A stretch of 45,997 bases of DNA from RGIG2945 sp045540355 (GTDB lineage Bacteria; Bacillota; Clostridia; Oscillospirales; Acutalibacteraceae): NCBI GenBank assembly GCA_045540355.1, contig JAZQHB010000041.1:1-45997 (forward strand). The letters are read 5' to 3'. The notes under the pieces are model-generated. The model was given only the letters and a program-made list of their open reading frames with translations, had not been told where the DNA came from and searched no databases. The position numbers and the translations under genes were made by a program. Shown piece by piece: positions 32,957-40,811 of the stretch. Every line of letters begins with the position of its first letter. The first letter of the stretch is position 1.

Positions 32957-33985
32957 ATGGAAGTTAAGGCAATAAGAAATTTATTTGAAGAACCGATTTT
33001 TATAAAAACTGAAGAAATACCCGACGATGTTAGTTGTGTAAAAACATCTGACGGCAGAGTCTTTAAAGCACAGAAAGCTGACGGCGGAGTGTTTGTTCTT
33101 GCAGATATGAAAGAGGGCGAAACCGTTGATTTGAGCTTTGATAGCGGTGATGATACAGGTGTTGAAATAGAAAATAACGAAGAAAGTAAAGTTTTGACAG
33201 TAAAGATAAACGGCGAAGTTTTCACAACATATACATACTCAAATGAATTACCGAAGCCGTATATGGGAAAGATTTATACAAAGGATGGACAGAGCTTTAC
33301 AAGATGTGATCTTGAAACAAAATCTCATCCGCATCAGCGCTCCGTTTTCTTCGGAGTCGGTGACATAAACGGTTGCGATTTGTGGAATGAAAAAGGTGAA
33401 AGAATCGGTGCTCAGAAACATATAAACTTCAAAAAAATATCAAGCGGAAATGTTTATGGCGATATAGTTGAAGAAAATATATGGTATGATGATTCAGGTG
33501 AAAAGCTTATAGACGAAGAAAGAAGCTTCAGATTCTATAATCAGAGTAATAAATGCAGATATATTGATGTAGAAATAAAATTTACAGCAACTTACTGCGA
33601 TATCGAATTTGGAAATACCAAAGAAGCAGGACCGCTCGGAATACGTATGGCTGAAGAGCTCAATGCAAAAGAGGGTAGCGGAAAAATTAAAAATTCCTAC
33701 GGTGCAAAAGGCGAAAAAGAAGCCTGGGGTAAATCTGCAGTTTTCTGTGAATACGGAAATGATAAATACAAGGTAGCGGTTTTTGATAACGAAAAAAATG
33801 AAAGATATCCCACAACGTGGCATGTAAGAGATTACGGACTTTTTGCGGCAAACAATCTTTTCTTCAAGGGTGGTTTGAAAATAAACAAAGGCGAAAGTCT
33901 TGTTTATAAGTACAGAATTTGTTTTGCAGATGCAGATGTTAATATGACAGATAAATTTATTGTTTATAATGTCGGAGTGAAATAA
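32957..33985 (+). CDS. DUF6807 (PmoA-like) family protein
   Basis: 342 residues, no signal peptide. HPHQRSVFFGVGDINGCDLW and the downstream W.GKSAVFCEYG and TTWHVRDYGLFAANN segments match the DUF6807 family, often mislabelled 'methane oxygenase PmoA'. Relatives occur in carbohydrate-use loci with sugar isomerases and dehydrogenases; catalysis is not established. The HPHQR histidines are obvious candidate active-site or metal residues. Ten bases separate it from the isomerase gene, and purine nucleoside phosphorylase follows without a gap. Confidence 0.78.
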   Translation: MEVKAIRNLFEEPIFIKTEEIPDDVSCVKTSDGRVFKAQKADGGVFVLADMKEGETVDLSFDSGDDTGVEIENNEESKVLTVKINGEVFTTYTYSNELPKPYMGKIYTKDGQSFTRCDLETKSHPHQRSVFFGVGDINGCDLWNEKGERIGAQKHINFKKISSGNVYGDIVEENIWYDDSGEKLIDEERSFRFYNQSNKCRYIDVEIKFTATYCDIEFGNTKEAGPLGIRMAEELNAKEGSGKIKNSYGAKGEKEAWGKSAVFCEYGNDKYKVAVFDNEKNERYPTTWHVRDYGLFAANNLFFKGGLKINKGESLVYKYRICFADADVNMTDKFIVYNVGVK

Positions 33986-34801
33986 ATGGAATACAAGCGG
34001 TTGAAAAAATGTCTGGAAACAATCCGTAGTAAGACCGATTTTGAGCCTGAAAGTGCGATTGTTCTGGGTTCAGGTCTCGGCGATTTTGCAAATGAAATCA
34101 AAGCGGAAGTTATAATTGAATATAGCGACTTGCCCGATTTTCCTGTGTCGACAGTAGAGGGTCACAACGGCAGATTTATATTGGGTTATCTCGGCAAAGT
34201 GCCTGTTGTTGCAATGCAGGGCAGAGTACATTACTATGAAGGGTATTCAATGCAAGATGTTGTTATGCCGATAAGACTTATGTCAATGCTCGGTGCAAAA
34301 AATTTATTTCTGACAAATGCTGCCGGCGGTATAACTTATGATGCGGGAACTCTTATGCTCATAACAGACCATATCTCAAGCTTTGTACCTTCACCGTTAA
34401 GAGGCGGAAATATTGATGAATTGGGTCCGCGTTTTCCCGATATGAGCGAAGTCTATGACAAGGAATTAAGAAATATTGTGAAGCTTGTTGCAAAGGAAAA
34501 CGGTGTTGATATCAAAGAGGGTGTATATCTTCAGGTATCGGGTCCGAACTACGAAACACCCGCTGAAATCCAGATGTATAAGCTGCTCGGTGCAGATGCG
34601 GTCGGTATGAGTACGGCTGTTGAAGCGATGGCGGCAAGACATATCGGAATGAGGGTTTGTGCCTTCAGTTGTATAACAAATAAGGCGGCAGGATTGAGCG
34701 AAAATAAGCTCTCGCATGATGAGGTAAAAGAGGTTGCGGTGACATTTGCAAACGACCTTAAATTCTTAAATAAAATAATTGATAATATCAATTATTTTTG
34801 A
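33986..34801 (+). CDS. punA: Purine nucleoside phosphorylase
   Basis: 271 residues, the trimeric PNP-I type. Cleaves inosine and guanosine with phosphate to base and ribose-1-phosphate. Motifs: VLGSGLGDFANEI (phosphate loop), VEGHNGRFILGYL, MQGRVHYYEGYSMQDVV, LFLTNAAGGI and VSGPNYETPAEIQMY followed by GADAVGMSTAVEA. N-linked specificity residues include the N in CITNKAAGLS. Starts directly after the DUF6807 stop, so strongly coupled to it. No terminator is obvious behind it; a new promoter begins within 20 bases. Confidence 0.94.
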   Translation: MEYKRLKKCLETIRSKTDFEPESAIVLGSGLGDFANEIKAEVIIEYSDLPDFPVSTVEGHNGRFILGYLGKVPVVAMQGRVHYYEGYSMQDVVMPIRLMSMLGAKNLFLTNAAGGITYDAGTLMLITDHISSFVPSPLRGGNIDELGPRFPDMSEVYDKELRNIVKLVAKENGVDIKEGVYLQVSGPNYETPAEIQMYKLLGADAVGMSTAVEAMAARHIGMRVCAFSCITNKAAGLSENKLSHDEVKEVAVTFANDLKFLNKIIDNINYF

Positions 34802-34819
34802 ATGCATTTTATTTAATCC

Positions 34820-34849
34820 TTGACAGATTTTAGCTTGCTATAGTATAAT
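34820..34849 (+). promoter_or_regulatory. Promoter of the two-peptide unit
   Basis: TTGACA and a perfect TATAAT with 18-nt spacing, ~37 bases before the first peptide start. Among the strongest promoters in the window by consensus. Confidence 0.8.
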
Positions 34850-34886
34850 TTTTATAGAAAATTGTATGAAGAAAGGAGATAAAACC

Positions 34887-35000
34887 ATGCAGACTATTTT
34901 TGAACTTGTTATGAAAATCCTTGAGTGGGCAGGTGCAGACTTGGAAGCACAGCAGATCGTAGCAGACATCTTTGAGTGGATTCTCGGTTTGTTTGCATAA
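34887..35000 (+). CDS. Small acidic amphipathic peptide 1
   Basis: 37 residues with an excellent ribosome binding site (GAAAGGAGAT) ahead of ATG. Sequence runs MQTIFELVMKILEWAGADLE then AQQIVADIFEWILGLFA: two amphipathic helices around a GAD turn, six acidic and one basic residue, no cysteine, no signal peptide. Clearly homologous to peptide 2 (shared I.E...K..E..G....A....IV pattern). It has its own promoter and shares a terminator with peptide 2. Looks like leaderless membrane-active peptides or beta-type phenol-soluble modulins in size, charge and layout, but homology cannot be claimed. Function unknown. Confidence 0.75.
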   Translation: MQTIFELVMKILEWAGADLEAQQIVADIFEWILGLFA

Positions 35001-35055
35001 TTGTATAATTTGAGTATTTATACAAGGTTTTTTATTTCTGAAAGGAGAAACTGTC

Positions 35056-35187
35056 ATGATTGATGTAAATTTAATTGTTGAAATTTTAGCAAAGGTTTTT
35101 GAGTTCTTAGGACTTAACTATGATGCAGCAGCAATTGTTGATGCAATCGTTGCTTGGTTTGAAAGCATCATCGCTATGCTTGGCTAA
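35056..35187 (+). CDS. Small acidic amphipathic peptide 2
   Basis: 43 residues behind GAAAGGAGAA. Sequence runs MIDVNLIVEILAKVFEFLGL then NYDAAAIVDAIVAWFESIIA and MLG: the same helix-turn-helix layout as peptide 1, six acidic and one basic residue, no cysteine and no signal peptide. The gap of 55 bases holds only its ribosome binding site, so the two genes form a bicistronic unit. A strong terminator follows. The C-terminal helix of the giant surface protein (FISLLAYIFEAIKKLLSMFF) has a similar amphipathic character but carries basic residues. Confidence 0.75.
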   Translation: MIDVNLIVEILAKVFEFLGLNYDAAAIVDAIVAWFESIIAMLG

Positions 35188-35202
35188 TTTTTTAAAAGTT
35201 TA

Positions 35203-35234
35203 CGCCGTCGGTTTTCCGACGGCGATTTCTTTTT
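35203..35234 (+). terminator. Terminator of the two-peptide unit
   Basis: Perfect 9-bp GC-rich stem CGCCGTCGG / CCGACGGCG with a TTTT loop, then ATTTCTTTTT. It isolates the peptides from the following gene. Confidence 0.92.
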
Positions 35235-35235
35235 G

Positions 35236-35263
35236 TTGACAAGTTTTGATATAGTGGTATAAT
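35236..35263 (+). promoter_or_regulatory. Promoter of the metallophosphoesterase gene
   Basis: TTGACA and TATAAT with 16-nt spacing, directly behind the terminator. Confidence 0.75.
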
Positions 35264-35297
35264 AAATGACAACTTATGTTTGAAAGGAAGTATAAAA

Positions 35298-36254
35298 ATG
35301 TTTTCAAAGCTTTTTGCCTTGGTAATGGCGATTTATTACATGATTTGCCCATTGGTTTCACCCTCAACTGATGATGTAATCACCGCCTTGGATGAGAAAA
35401 ATGTGAATCTGACATTTGCTGCATTGGCAGACTCGCAGGTTTCAAACTATATGATTACGAGAGAACCCGGGTTGCGTGCAGCAGGCGATGATATCAAAAA
35501 TGCGAAAACTCCCGTTGATGCATTACTCATTGCGGGAGATATAACTGAAAATGCACTTCAATGCGAATATGATGCAGTAACCGAGGATATTATCGACACT
35601 AATGTCAAGCATTTTCTTATGGCAACCGGTAATCACGATATAAGACTCAGAAAATATGCTCAGGCATCAAGCCGTTTTATTGATTTTCAAAATAACCTCA
35701 ACAAGTCGGTAAACAGCGACCTTATAATAGATAAGCTTCATTATACTTACGAAATCAACGGCTATACCTTTATTGTTATGGGTTCAGACCGTACCGAGTT
35801 TGAGGAAGCTTACTTTAATAAGAAACAGCTTATCTGGCTTGATCAAACACTCAAGGCAAAATCAAGCAATGATAAACCTGTTTTCGTAATAATTCATCAG
35901 ACATTCAAGGAAACACACGGTCTTCCTGATACATGGAACAGTCCTATTGACCAGGCGGGAACGATGGGCAAGCAGAATGATGAGGTATATGCGATACTTA
36001 ACAGTTACGATAATGTAATTATGATAAGCGGTCATCTTCATACGGGCTTTGGACAGTACACTCACGAAAAGCTTGATAATTTTAACAGCATAAACTTACC
36101 CTCTGTCGGAATTGAAAACAAAGACGGCGAATATAACGACAACGGTACAGGTTACATGGTCGAGGTTTATGACGATGAAGTTATATTCAGAGCAAGAGAT
36201 TTTGCAAAAGGCAAATATTTGCCCGACTATGACATAAAAATCAATATTGACTAA
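35298..36254 (+). CDS. Secreted calcineurin-like metallophosphoesterase
   Basis: 318 residues. The N-terminus MFSKLFALVMAIYYMICPLV is a signal peptide or anchor, so the enzyme acts outside. The metallophosphoesterase fold has D45 in ALADSQV (Q in place of the usual H), GD at 80-81 (LIAGDITENA), GNHD at 111-114, the H of VIIHQTF, and GHLHTGFG near the C-terminus. All dimetal positions are accounted for. Substrate unknown; candidates are nucleotides or phospho-sugars. ATG chosen after GAAAGGAAG; an upstream TTG overlaps that site. It has its own promoter, although it lies behind the purine nucleoside phosphorylase and peptide genes. Confidence 0.88.
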   Translation: MFSKLFALVMAIYYMICPLVSPSTDDVITALDEKNVNLTFAALADSQVSNYMITREPGLRAAGDDIKNAKTPVDALLIAGDITENALQCEYDAVTEDIIDTNVKHFLMATGNHDIRLRKYAQASSRFIDFQNNLNKSVNSDLIIDKLHYTYEINGYTFIVMGSDRTEFEEAYFNKKQLIWLDQTLKAKSSNDKPVFVIIHQTFKETHGLPDTWNSPIDQAGTMGKQNDEVYAILNSYDNVIMISGHLHTGFGQYTHEKLDNFNSINLPSVGIENKDGEYNDNGTGYMVEVYDDEVIFRARDFAKGKYLPDYDIKINID

Positions 36255-36259
36255 AAATC

Positions 36260-36298
36260 AAAAAACGCAAGGCAACGAAATGTTACCTTGTGTTTTTT
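36260..36298. terminator. Bidirectional terminator
   Basis: AAAAAACGCAAGGCAAC pairs with GTTACCTTGTGTTTTTT (two mismatched or wobble positions). It serves the rightward phosphoesterase gene and the leftward ddh gene. Confidence 0.88.
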
Positions 36299-36304
36299 AA
36301 TGTA

Positions 36305-37291
36305 TTATAACAAGTTTTTGCGGAGGTCTTCTGCTGATTCTGCACTGATGTATGAAGGCGGAATATCAAGAACTGTCTTACAACCGCAAGCACCCTCGGA
36401 GTTCAGTCTGTACGCTGCTCTTGCGTAGGCTACGATAACTGATGAAGTAAATTCGGGGTTTGAATCAAGTGTAAGCTTGTATTCGATTACATGCTTGTGT
36501 TCATTGTCAAATCCTGTGATACCGCTTCTTATAACCATACCGCCGTGAGGAATTTCCGAGTGATTTTTATCAAATTCTTCCTGAGAAATGAAGTGAACGG
36601 TTGTGTCGTAATCTGCGAAATAGTTGGGCATTGTTACAATTTCATTTCTGATTTTTTCAAGGTCTGCACCTTCTTTTGCAACAACGAAACACTCTCTTGT
36701 GTGCTTTTGTCTTGTAGTAAGCTCGGGCTGACTTCCGCTTCTTACTGCTTCAACAGCTTCCTCTACGGGGATTGTATATTGCTTCGCGTTTACAACTCCG
36801 TCAATTCTTCTGATTGCATCGGAGTGTCCCTGACTTACACCCTTACCCCAGAAAGTATAGTCGGCACCCTGAGGTAAAATAGCCTGACCGTATAATCTGT
36901 TGAGAGAGAACATTCCCGGGTCCCAACCGACAGATATGATAGCGACTTTTTCGGAAGCCTTTGCATTTTTATCAACATTTGCAAAATGCTCGGGGATTTT
37001 AGCATGAGTATCAAAACTGTCAACAACATTGAAATACTGTGCAAGGTCGGGAGTTTGTACGGGCAAATCCGTAGCACTGCCGCCGCAGAGAATCATTACA
37101 TCAATATCATTCCTGAGTTCAACTGCTTTATCACAATGATAAACAGGAACACCGTCTGTGTTGATTTTAACTGTTGAGGGGTCACGACGGGTGAAAACCG
37201 CAACAAGCTCCATGTCGTCATTCTGACGGATTGCCGATTCAACACCGCGACCTAAATTACCGTAACCGTAAATACCAATTCTGATTCCCAT
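36305..37291 (-). CDS. ddh: meso-Diaminopimelate dehydrogenase
   Basis: 328 residues, full length. NADPH-dependent reductive amination of tetrahydrodipicolinate directly to meso-diaminopimelate, the one-step lysine/peptidoglycan branch. N-terminal Rossmann motif GIYGYGNLGRG; VDSFDTHAKIPEH, ISVGWDPGMFSLNRLYG and WGKGVSQGHSDAIRRIDGV are signature segments of the family. AAAGGAG eight bases before ATG. Monocistronic, with the terminator right behind. Confidence 0.95.
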   Translation of the reverse strand: MGIRIGIYGYGNLGRGVESAIRQNDDMELVAVFTRRDPSTVKINTDGVPVYHCDKAVELRNDIDVMILCGGSATDLPVQTPDLAQYFNVVDSFDTHAKIPEHFANVDKNAKASEKVAIISVGWDPGMFSLNRLYGQAILPQGADYTFWGKGVSQGHSDAIRRIDGVVNAKQYTIPVEEAVEAVRSGSQPELTTRQKHTRECFVVAKEGADLEKIRNEIVTMPNYFADYDTTVHFISQEEFDKNHSEIPHGGMVIRSGITGFDNEHKHVIEYKLTLDSNPEFTSSVIVAYARAAYRLNSEGACGCKTVLDIPPSYISAESAEDLRKNLL

Positions 37292-37396
37292 AAAAACACT
37301 CCTTTGCAGATACCGTCTGCATAAAATTTATGCTCTAAATTATATCACAAAGTTTTTTTGACTTCAATATTTTTTTAGATGATATTGAAGTTTTTA

Positions 37397-38695
37397 TCAT
37401 AAATCATCTGTTGCGGGGTTATCCAGAAGCTCACCGCTGTCGGAAAATCTTGAGCCGTGACACGGACAGTCCCACGAATGTTCATCTTTATTCCACTTTA
37501 AAGCACACCCCAGATGAGGACATCTTGGTGAGGTGGGTGTCAGAAGATTGATAACGGAATGTCCCGCATTTGCAAACAACTGTGGGTGAATAATGCTTCT
37601 TGAAGGATTAAAAAGTGAAGCGTATTTGTTTTCTTTTTCAGTTATAAGGTCTGTCAGCAATTTCGCCGCCACCATTGAAGATGTCATGCCCCATTTATTA
37701 AATCCCGTCGCAACAAAAAGCGAGGGAGTGTTTTTGGAATACTGTCCGATGTAGGGAACAGAATCAAGTGTCATACAATCCTGAGTGGCAAAGCGGAAAT
37801 CTATGCTTGCTTTGGGATAATGCTTCTTTGCAAATTCTTCAAGCTCCGTCCAGTTACCGCCGTCCTTACCCGTGCGATGACTTCCTCCGCCGATCAGAAG
37901 CCAATCCTTGTAATCACGGAAAGAAAGACCCGTGTCACTTTCATCAACGAACATTCCGTCAACATTATCCGCGTTTTTTAAGGCGATGACATAAGAGCGA
38001 TGCTGGTACATTTTCAGAAAGTAACTGCCGTGTTTGTTGATAAAAGGAAAATGAGTTGCAACAATGATTTTTTCAGCGTGAATTATGCTGCGTTCTGAAA
38101 TCGCAACATTATCCCTGAGCTCGGTTATTTTAGTATTTTCATAGATATTCAGATTTTCGGCAATGGCTGAAATAAATTTAAGAGGATTAAACTGTGCCTG
38201 ATTTTTAAAAACAACGGCTCCGTCAATTCTTATGGGCAAAGGGATATTGTTTGTAAATTCTGCAGTATAGCCTATCTGCATAAGAGCTTTGATTTCCGCT
38301 TCAATCCGTCTGCGACCTCTTAAGGAATATACATAGGACGGTTTTTCTTCAAAATCACAATCAATATTTTTGCAAAGATTTTTATATTCATTCAAAGCAT
38401 CTTCGTTTGCTTCAAGATAAAGCTTTCTCTTATGCTGAGACAGCGTCTGATAAATAAGAGAATGTTGCGAAGTGATTTTCGCAGTAGTATTTCTTGTAAC
38501 ACCGTTTGCAATGCGGTCAGCTTCACACAGAATATAATCAACACCGGCTTGCTTTAAATAATACGCACAAAGAATCCCTGTAAGTCCTCCGCCGATTATC
38601 AGAACCTTTGTTTTTTTACCACCTGAAAGTGTCTCAAACTGAGGCATAACAGAATTTTCATACCATACAGAATTTATACAAATCACACCAATCAA
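37397..38695 (-). CDS. FAD-dependent oxidoreductase with C-terminal Rieske domain
   Basis: Up to 432 residues. DAO-type flavoprotein with the dinucleotide motif VLIIGGGLTGILCAYYLKQ near residue 32, and a Rieske [2Fe-2S] domain at the end: C392-P-H394 and C410-P-C-H413. This pairing resembles Bacillus YhfW-type proteins; the substrate is unknown. The start is uncertain. The frame opens at TTG, and residues NSVWYENSVMPQF resemble the conserved N-terminus of relatives, which argues against the later ATG at 38647. However, a TATAAT box overlaps the 5' end and no good ribosome binding site is seen. Confidence 0.88.
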   Translation of the reverse strand: MIGVICINSVWYENSVMPQFETLSGGKKTKVLIIGGGLTGILCAYYLKQAGVDYILCEADRIANGVTRNTTAKITSQHSLIYQTLSQHKRKLYLEANEDALNEYKNLCKNIDCDFEEKPSYVYSLRGRRRIEAEIKALMQIGYTAEFTNNIPLPIRIDGAVVFKNQAQFNPLKFISAIAENLNIYENTKITELRDNVAISERSIIHAEKIIVATHFPFINKHGSYFLKMYQHRSYVIALKNADNVDGMFVDESDTGLSFRDYKDWLLIGGGSHRTGKDGGNWTELEEFAKKHYPKASIDFRFATQDCMTLDSVPYIGQYSKNTPSLFVATGFNKWGMTSSMVAAKLLTDLITEKENKYASLFNPSRSIIHPQLFANAGHSVINLLTPTSPRCPHLGCALKWNKDEHSWDCPCHGSRFSDSGELLDNPATDDL

Positions 38696-38760
38696 ATTAT
38701 AGTGTTAGTATTATTTGGTAGTAATGGAGTGGTTATACCTTGAAGAAATTTAATTTTTTG

Positions 38761-38789
38761 TTGACAGATGAAAAAAGTAGTGTTATAAT
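38761..38789 (+). promoter_or_regulatory. Promoter of the leu operon
   Basis: TTGACA and TATAAT separated by 17 nt; all positions match consensus. The T-box leader starts just after it. Confidence 0.88.
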
Positions 38790-38804
38790 GACCTAAAAGT
38801 TAAT

Positions 38805-39071
38805 CAAAGGCTGTGACGAAGAATGGTCTCGGAGAAAAGCTTTCAGAGAGTCGGTGTTTGGTGTGAACCGATAAGCTATATATCCTTGTCCTCTCACTTC
38901 TGAGCTGATTGTCTGAACATCCGCTTGCGGAACAATAGGGCAATTCGTGAATGCTGCGTTAATGCATAGGAATTGTCGGATTCCGAAGAGTGGCAGTTTT
39001 ACTGCAATTTGAGTGGTACCGCGAGTATAAATTATACCCGTCTCAAAGCTTTTGCTTTGAGGCGGTTTTTT
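38805..39071 (+). promoter_or_regulatory. T-box leader of the leuACDB-ilvBN operon
   Basis: Single-domain T-box. Stem I pairs GACGA with TTGTC and AAGCT with AGCTT; AGAGAGTCGG and TTGGTGTGAACCGA form the distal arm. The specifier loop reads ATATATCC, identical to the first domain of the ilv leader and compatible with Ile AUC. T-box TTTGAGTGGTACCGCGAG lies at 39008-39025, and the terminator (CCGTCTCAAAGC arm plus T run) ends the leader. That a leuA-first operon would read isoleucine rather than leucine tRNA is notable; specifier assignment by eye is tentative. Confidence 0.9.
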
Positions 39072-39141
39072 GTTTTTATTCAGATTGCGTAAAAGGTTGC
39101 TGAATTTCCGTCATTATGATAAAATACAAGGAGTGATAATC

Positions 39142-40806
39142 ATGATGGATGCGAGCAAATACAGTATAGGGTATTTTCCCGCACCGGGAACAAACAACAA
39201 ATGGGTGACAAAGGACCATATCGAAAAACCTCCGATATGGTGCAGCGTTGATATGCGTGACGGCAATCAGAGCCTTGTTATACCTATGAGCCTTGAAGAA
39301 AAGCTTGAATTTTACAAGGTGCTTTTAGAGGTTGGCTTCAAGGAAATCGAGGTCGGTTTTCCTGCCGCAAGCGAAACAGAGTACGAGTTTTTGAGAACTC
39401 TTATTGATAACAATATGATTCCGGACGATGTCACCGTTCAGGTTTTGACGCAATGCAGAGAGCATATTATCAGAAAGACTTTCGATGCCTGTAAGGGTGC
39501 ACCGAGTGCAATTATACATTTCTATAATTCCGTAAGTGTTGCACAGAGAGAACAGGTATTCAGAAAGTCCAAGGAAGAAATAAAAGAGATTGCAATTGAA
39601 GGTGCAAAGCTTGTCAAGAAGTTAGCATCAGAATATGAGGGCAACTTCAGATTTGAATATTCACCCGAAAGCTTTACGGGTACGGAGCCTGAGTATGCTT
39701 TGGAAGTTTGTAATGCAGTACTTGATGTGCTTGAGCCGAGTGCAGAAAATAATGTAATAATAAATCTTCCCGTAACGGTTGAAATGAGTTTGCCTCACAT
39801 CTACGCAAGTCAGGTTGAGTATATGAGTGAAAACCTCAAATACCGCGAGCATGTAACTTTGTCACTTCATCCGCATAATGACAGAGGAACAGGTGTTGCA
39901 CATACTGAGCTTGCATTGCTTGCGGGTGCTGACAGAGTTGAAGGTACTCTGTTCGGTAATGGCGAAAGAACGGGTAATGTTGATATAGTAACGCTGGCAA
40001 TGAATATGTATTCTCACGGAGTTGACCCGAAGCTTGATTTTTCAAATCTTCCCAAGCTTGTTGAAAAGTACGAAAAATGCACAAGGATGCAGGTTTATGA
40101 AAGGGCACCTTATGCGGGAGCATTGGTTTTTGCTGCATTCTCAGGCAGTCATCAGGACGCAATCGCAAAGGGCATGAAGTACAGAGATGAAAAAGAGCTA
40201 TATCAATGGAATGTACCCTATATACCGATTGACCCGCATGATATCAGCAGAACTTACGATGCTGATGTTATCAGAGTTAACTCCCAAAGCGGCAAGGGCG
40301 GTATCGGTTACCTGCTCGAGCAGACATACGGATATATTCTTCCCAAGGGTATGCGAGAGCATCTCAGTTATCTTTGCAAGAGCCTTTCAGACCACGAACA
40401 CAGAGAGCTAAAGGCAGATGAAGTATATAGAATTTTCAAGGAGAATTATTTCCTCAAAAATTCACATATTACTGTATCGGATATCCATTTCCACCGCAAA
40501 AACGGTATGATTGAAACGAATATAGTATTTCTTGATAACGGTATTAAAACTGCAATGAAAGCCATCGGTAACGGTTCATTGGATGCGGTAAGTAACGCAT
40601 TGAAGGAATACACGGGTGTTGAATACGAGCTTAAGGTTTATACCGAGCACAGCTTGCAGGAAAAAGGCTCAGGCAGTGTCGCGGCGGCTTATATCGGAAT
40701 CAAGGATAAAGACGGCAATATGAGCTGGGGTGCGGGAACGGATACGGATATTATTCATGCCGGTGTTGAAGCATTGCTCAGTGCGTTTAATAATATGAAG
40801 GAGTGA
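39142..40806 (+). CDS. leuA: 2-Isopropylmalate synthase
   Basis: 554 residues, the long LeuA type 2 form. Condenses acetyl-CoA with 2-ketoisovalerate, the first leucine-specific step. HMGL-like barrel with CSVDMRDGNQSL (metal D and catalytic R), HFYNSVSVAQ, LSLHPHNDRGTGVA (metal histidines) and GNGERTGNVD. C-terminal LeuA dimer/regulatory domain from about residue 430 (HFHRKNGMIETNIVFLDNG), the site of leucine feedback in the family. Start ATG lies eight bases after AAGGAG; the frame runs upstream into the T-box terminator, so earlier starts are excluded. Confidence 0.95.
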   Translation: MMDASKYSIGYFPAPGTNNKWVTKDHIEKPPIWCSVDMRDGNQSLVIPMSLEEKLEFYKVLLEVGFKEIEVGFPAASETEYEFLRTLIDNNMIPDDVTVQVLTQCREHIIRKTFDACKGAPSAIIHFYNSVSVAQREQVFRKSKEEIKEIAIEGAKLVKKLASEYEGNFRFEYSPESFTGTEPEYALEVCNAVLDVLEPSAENNVIINLPVTVEMSLPHIYASQVEYMSENLKYREHVTLSLHPHNDRGTGVAHTELALLAGADRVEGTLFGNGERTGNVDIVTLAMNMYSHGVDPKLDFSNLPKLVEKYEKCTRMQVYERAPYAGALVFAAFSGSHQDAIAKGMKYRDEKELYQWNVPYIPIDPHDISRTYDADVIRVNSQSGKGGIGYLLEQTYGYILPKGMREHLSYLCKSLSDHEHRELKADEVYRIFKENYFLKNSHITVSDIHFHRKNGMIETNIVFLDNGIKTAMKAIGNGSLDAVSNALKEYTGVEYELKVYTEHSLQEKGSGSVAAAYIGIKDKDGNMSWGAGTDTDIIHAGVEALLSAFNNMKE

Positions 40807-40811
40807 TTTCA

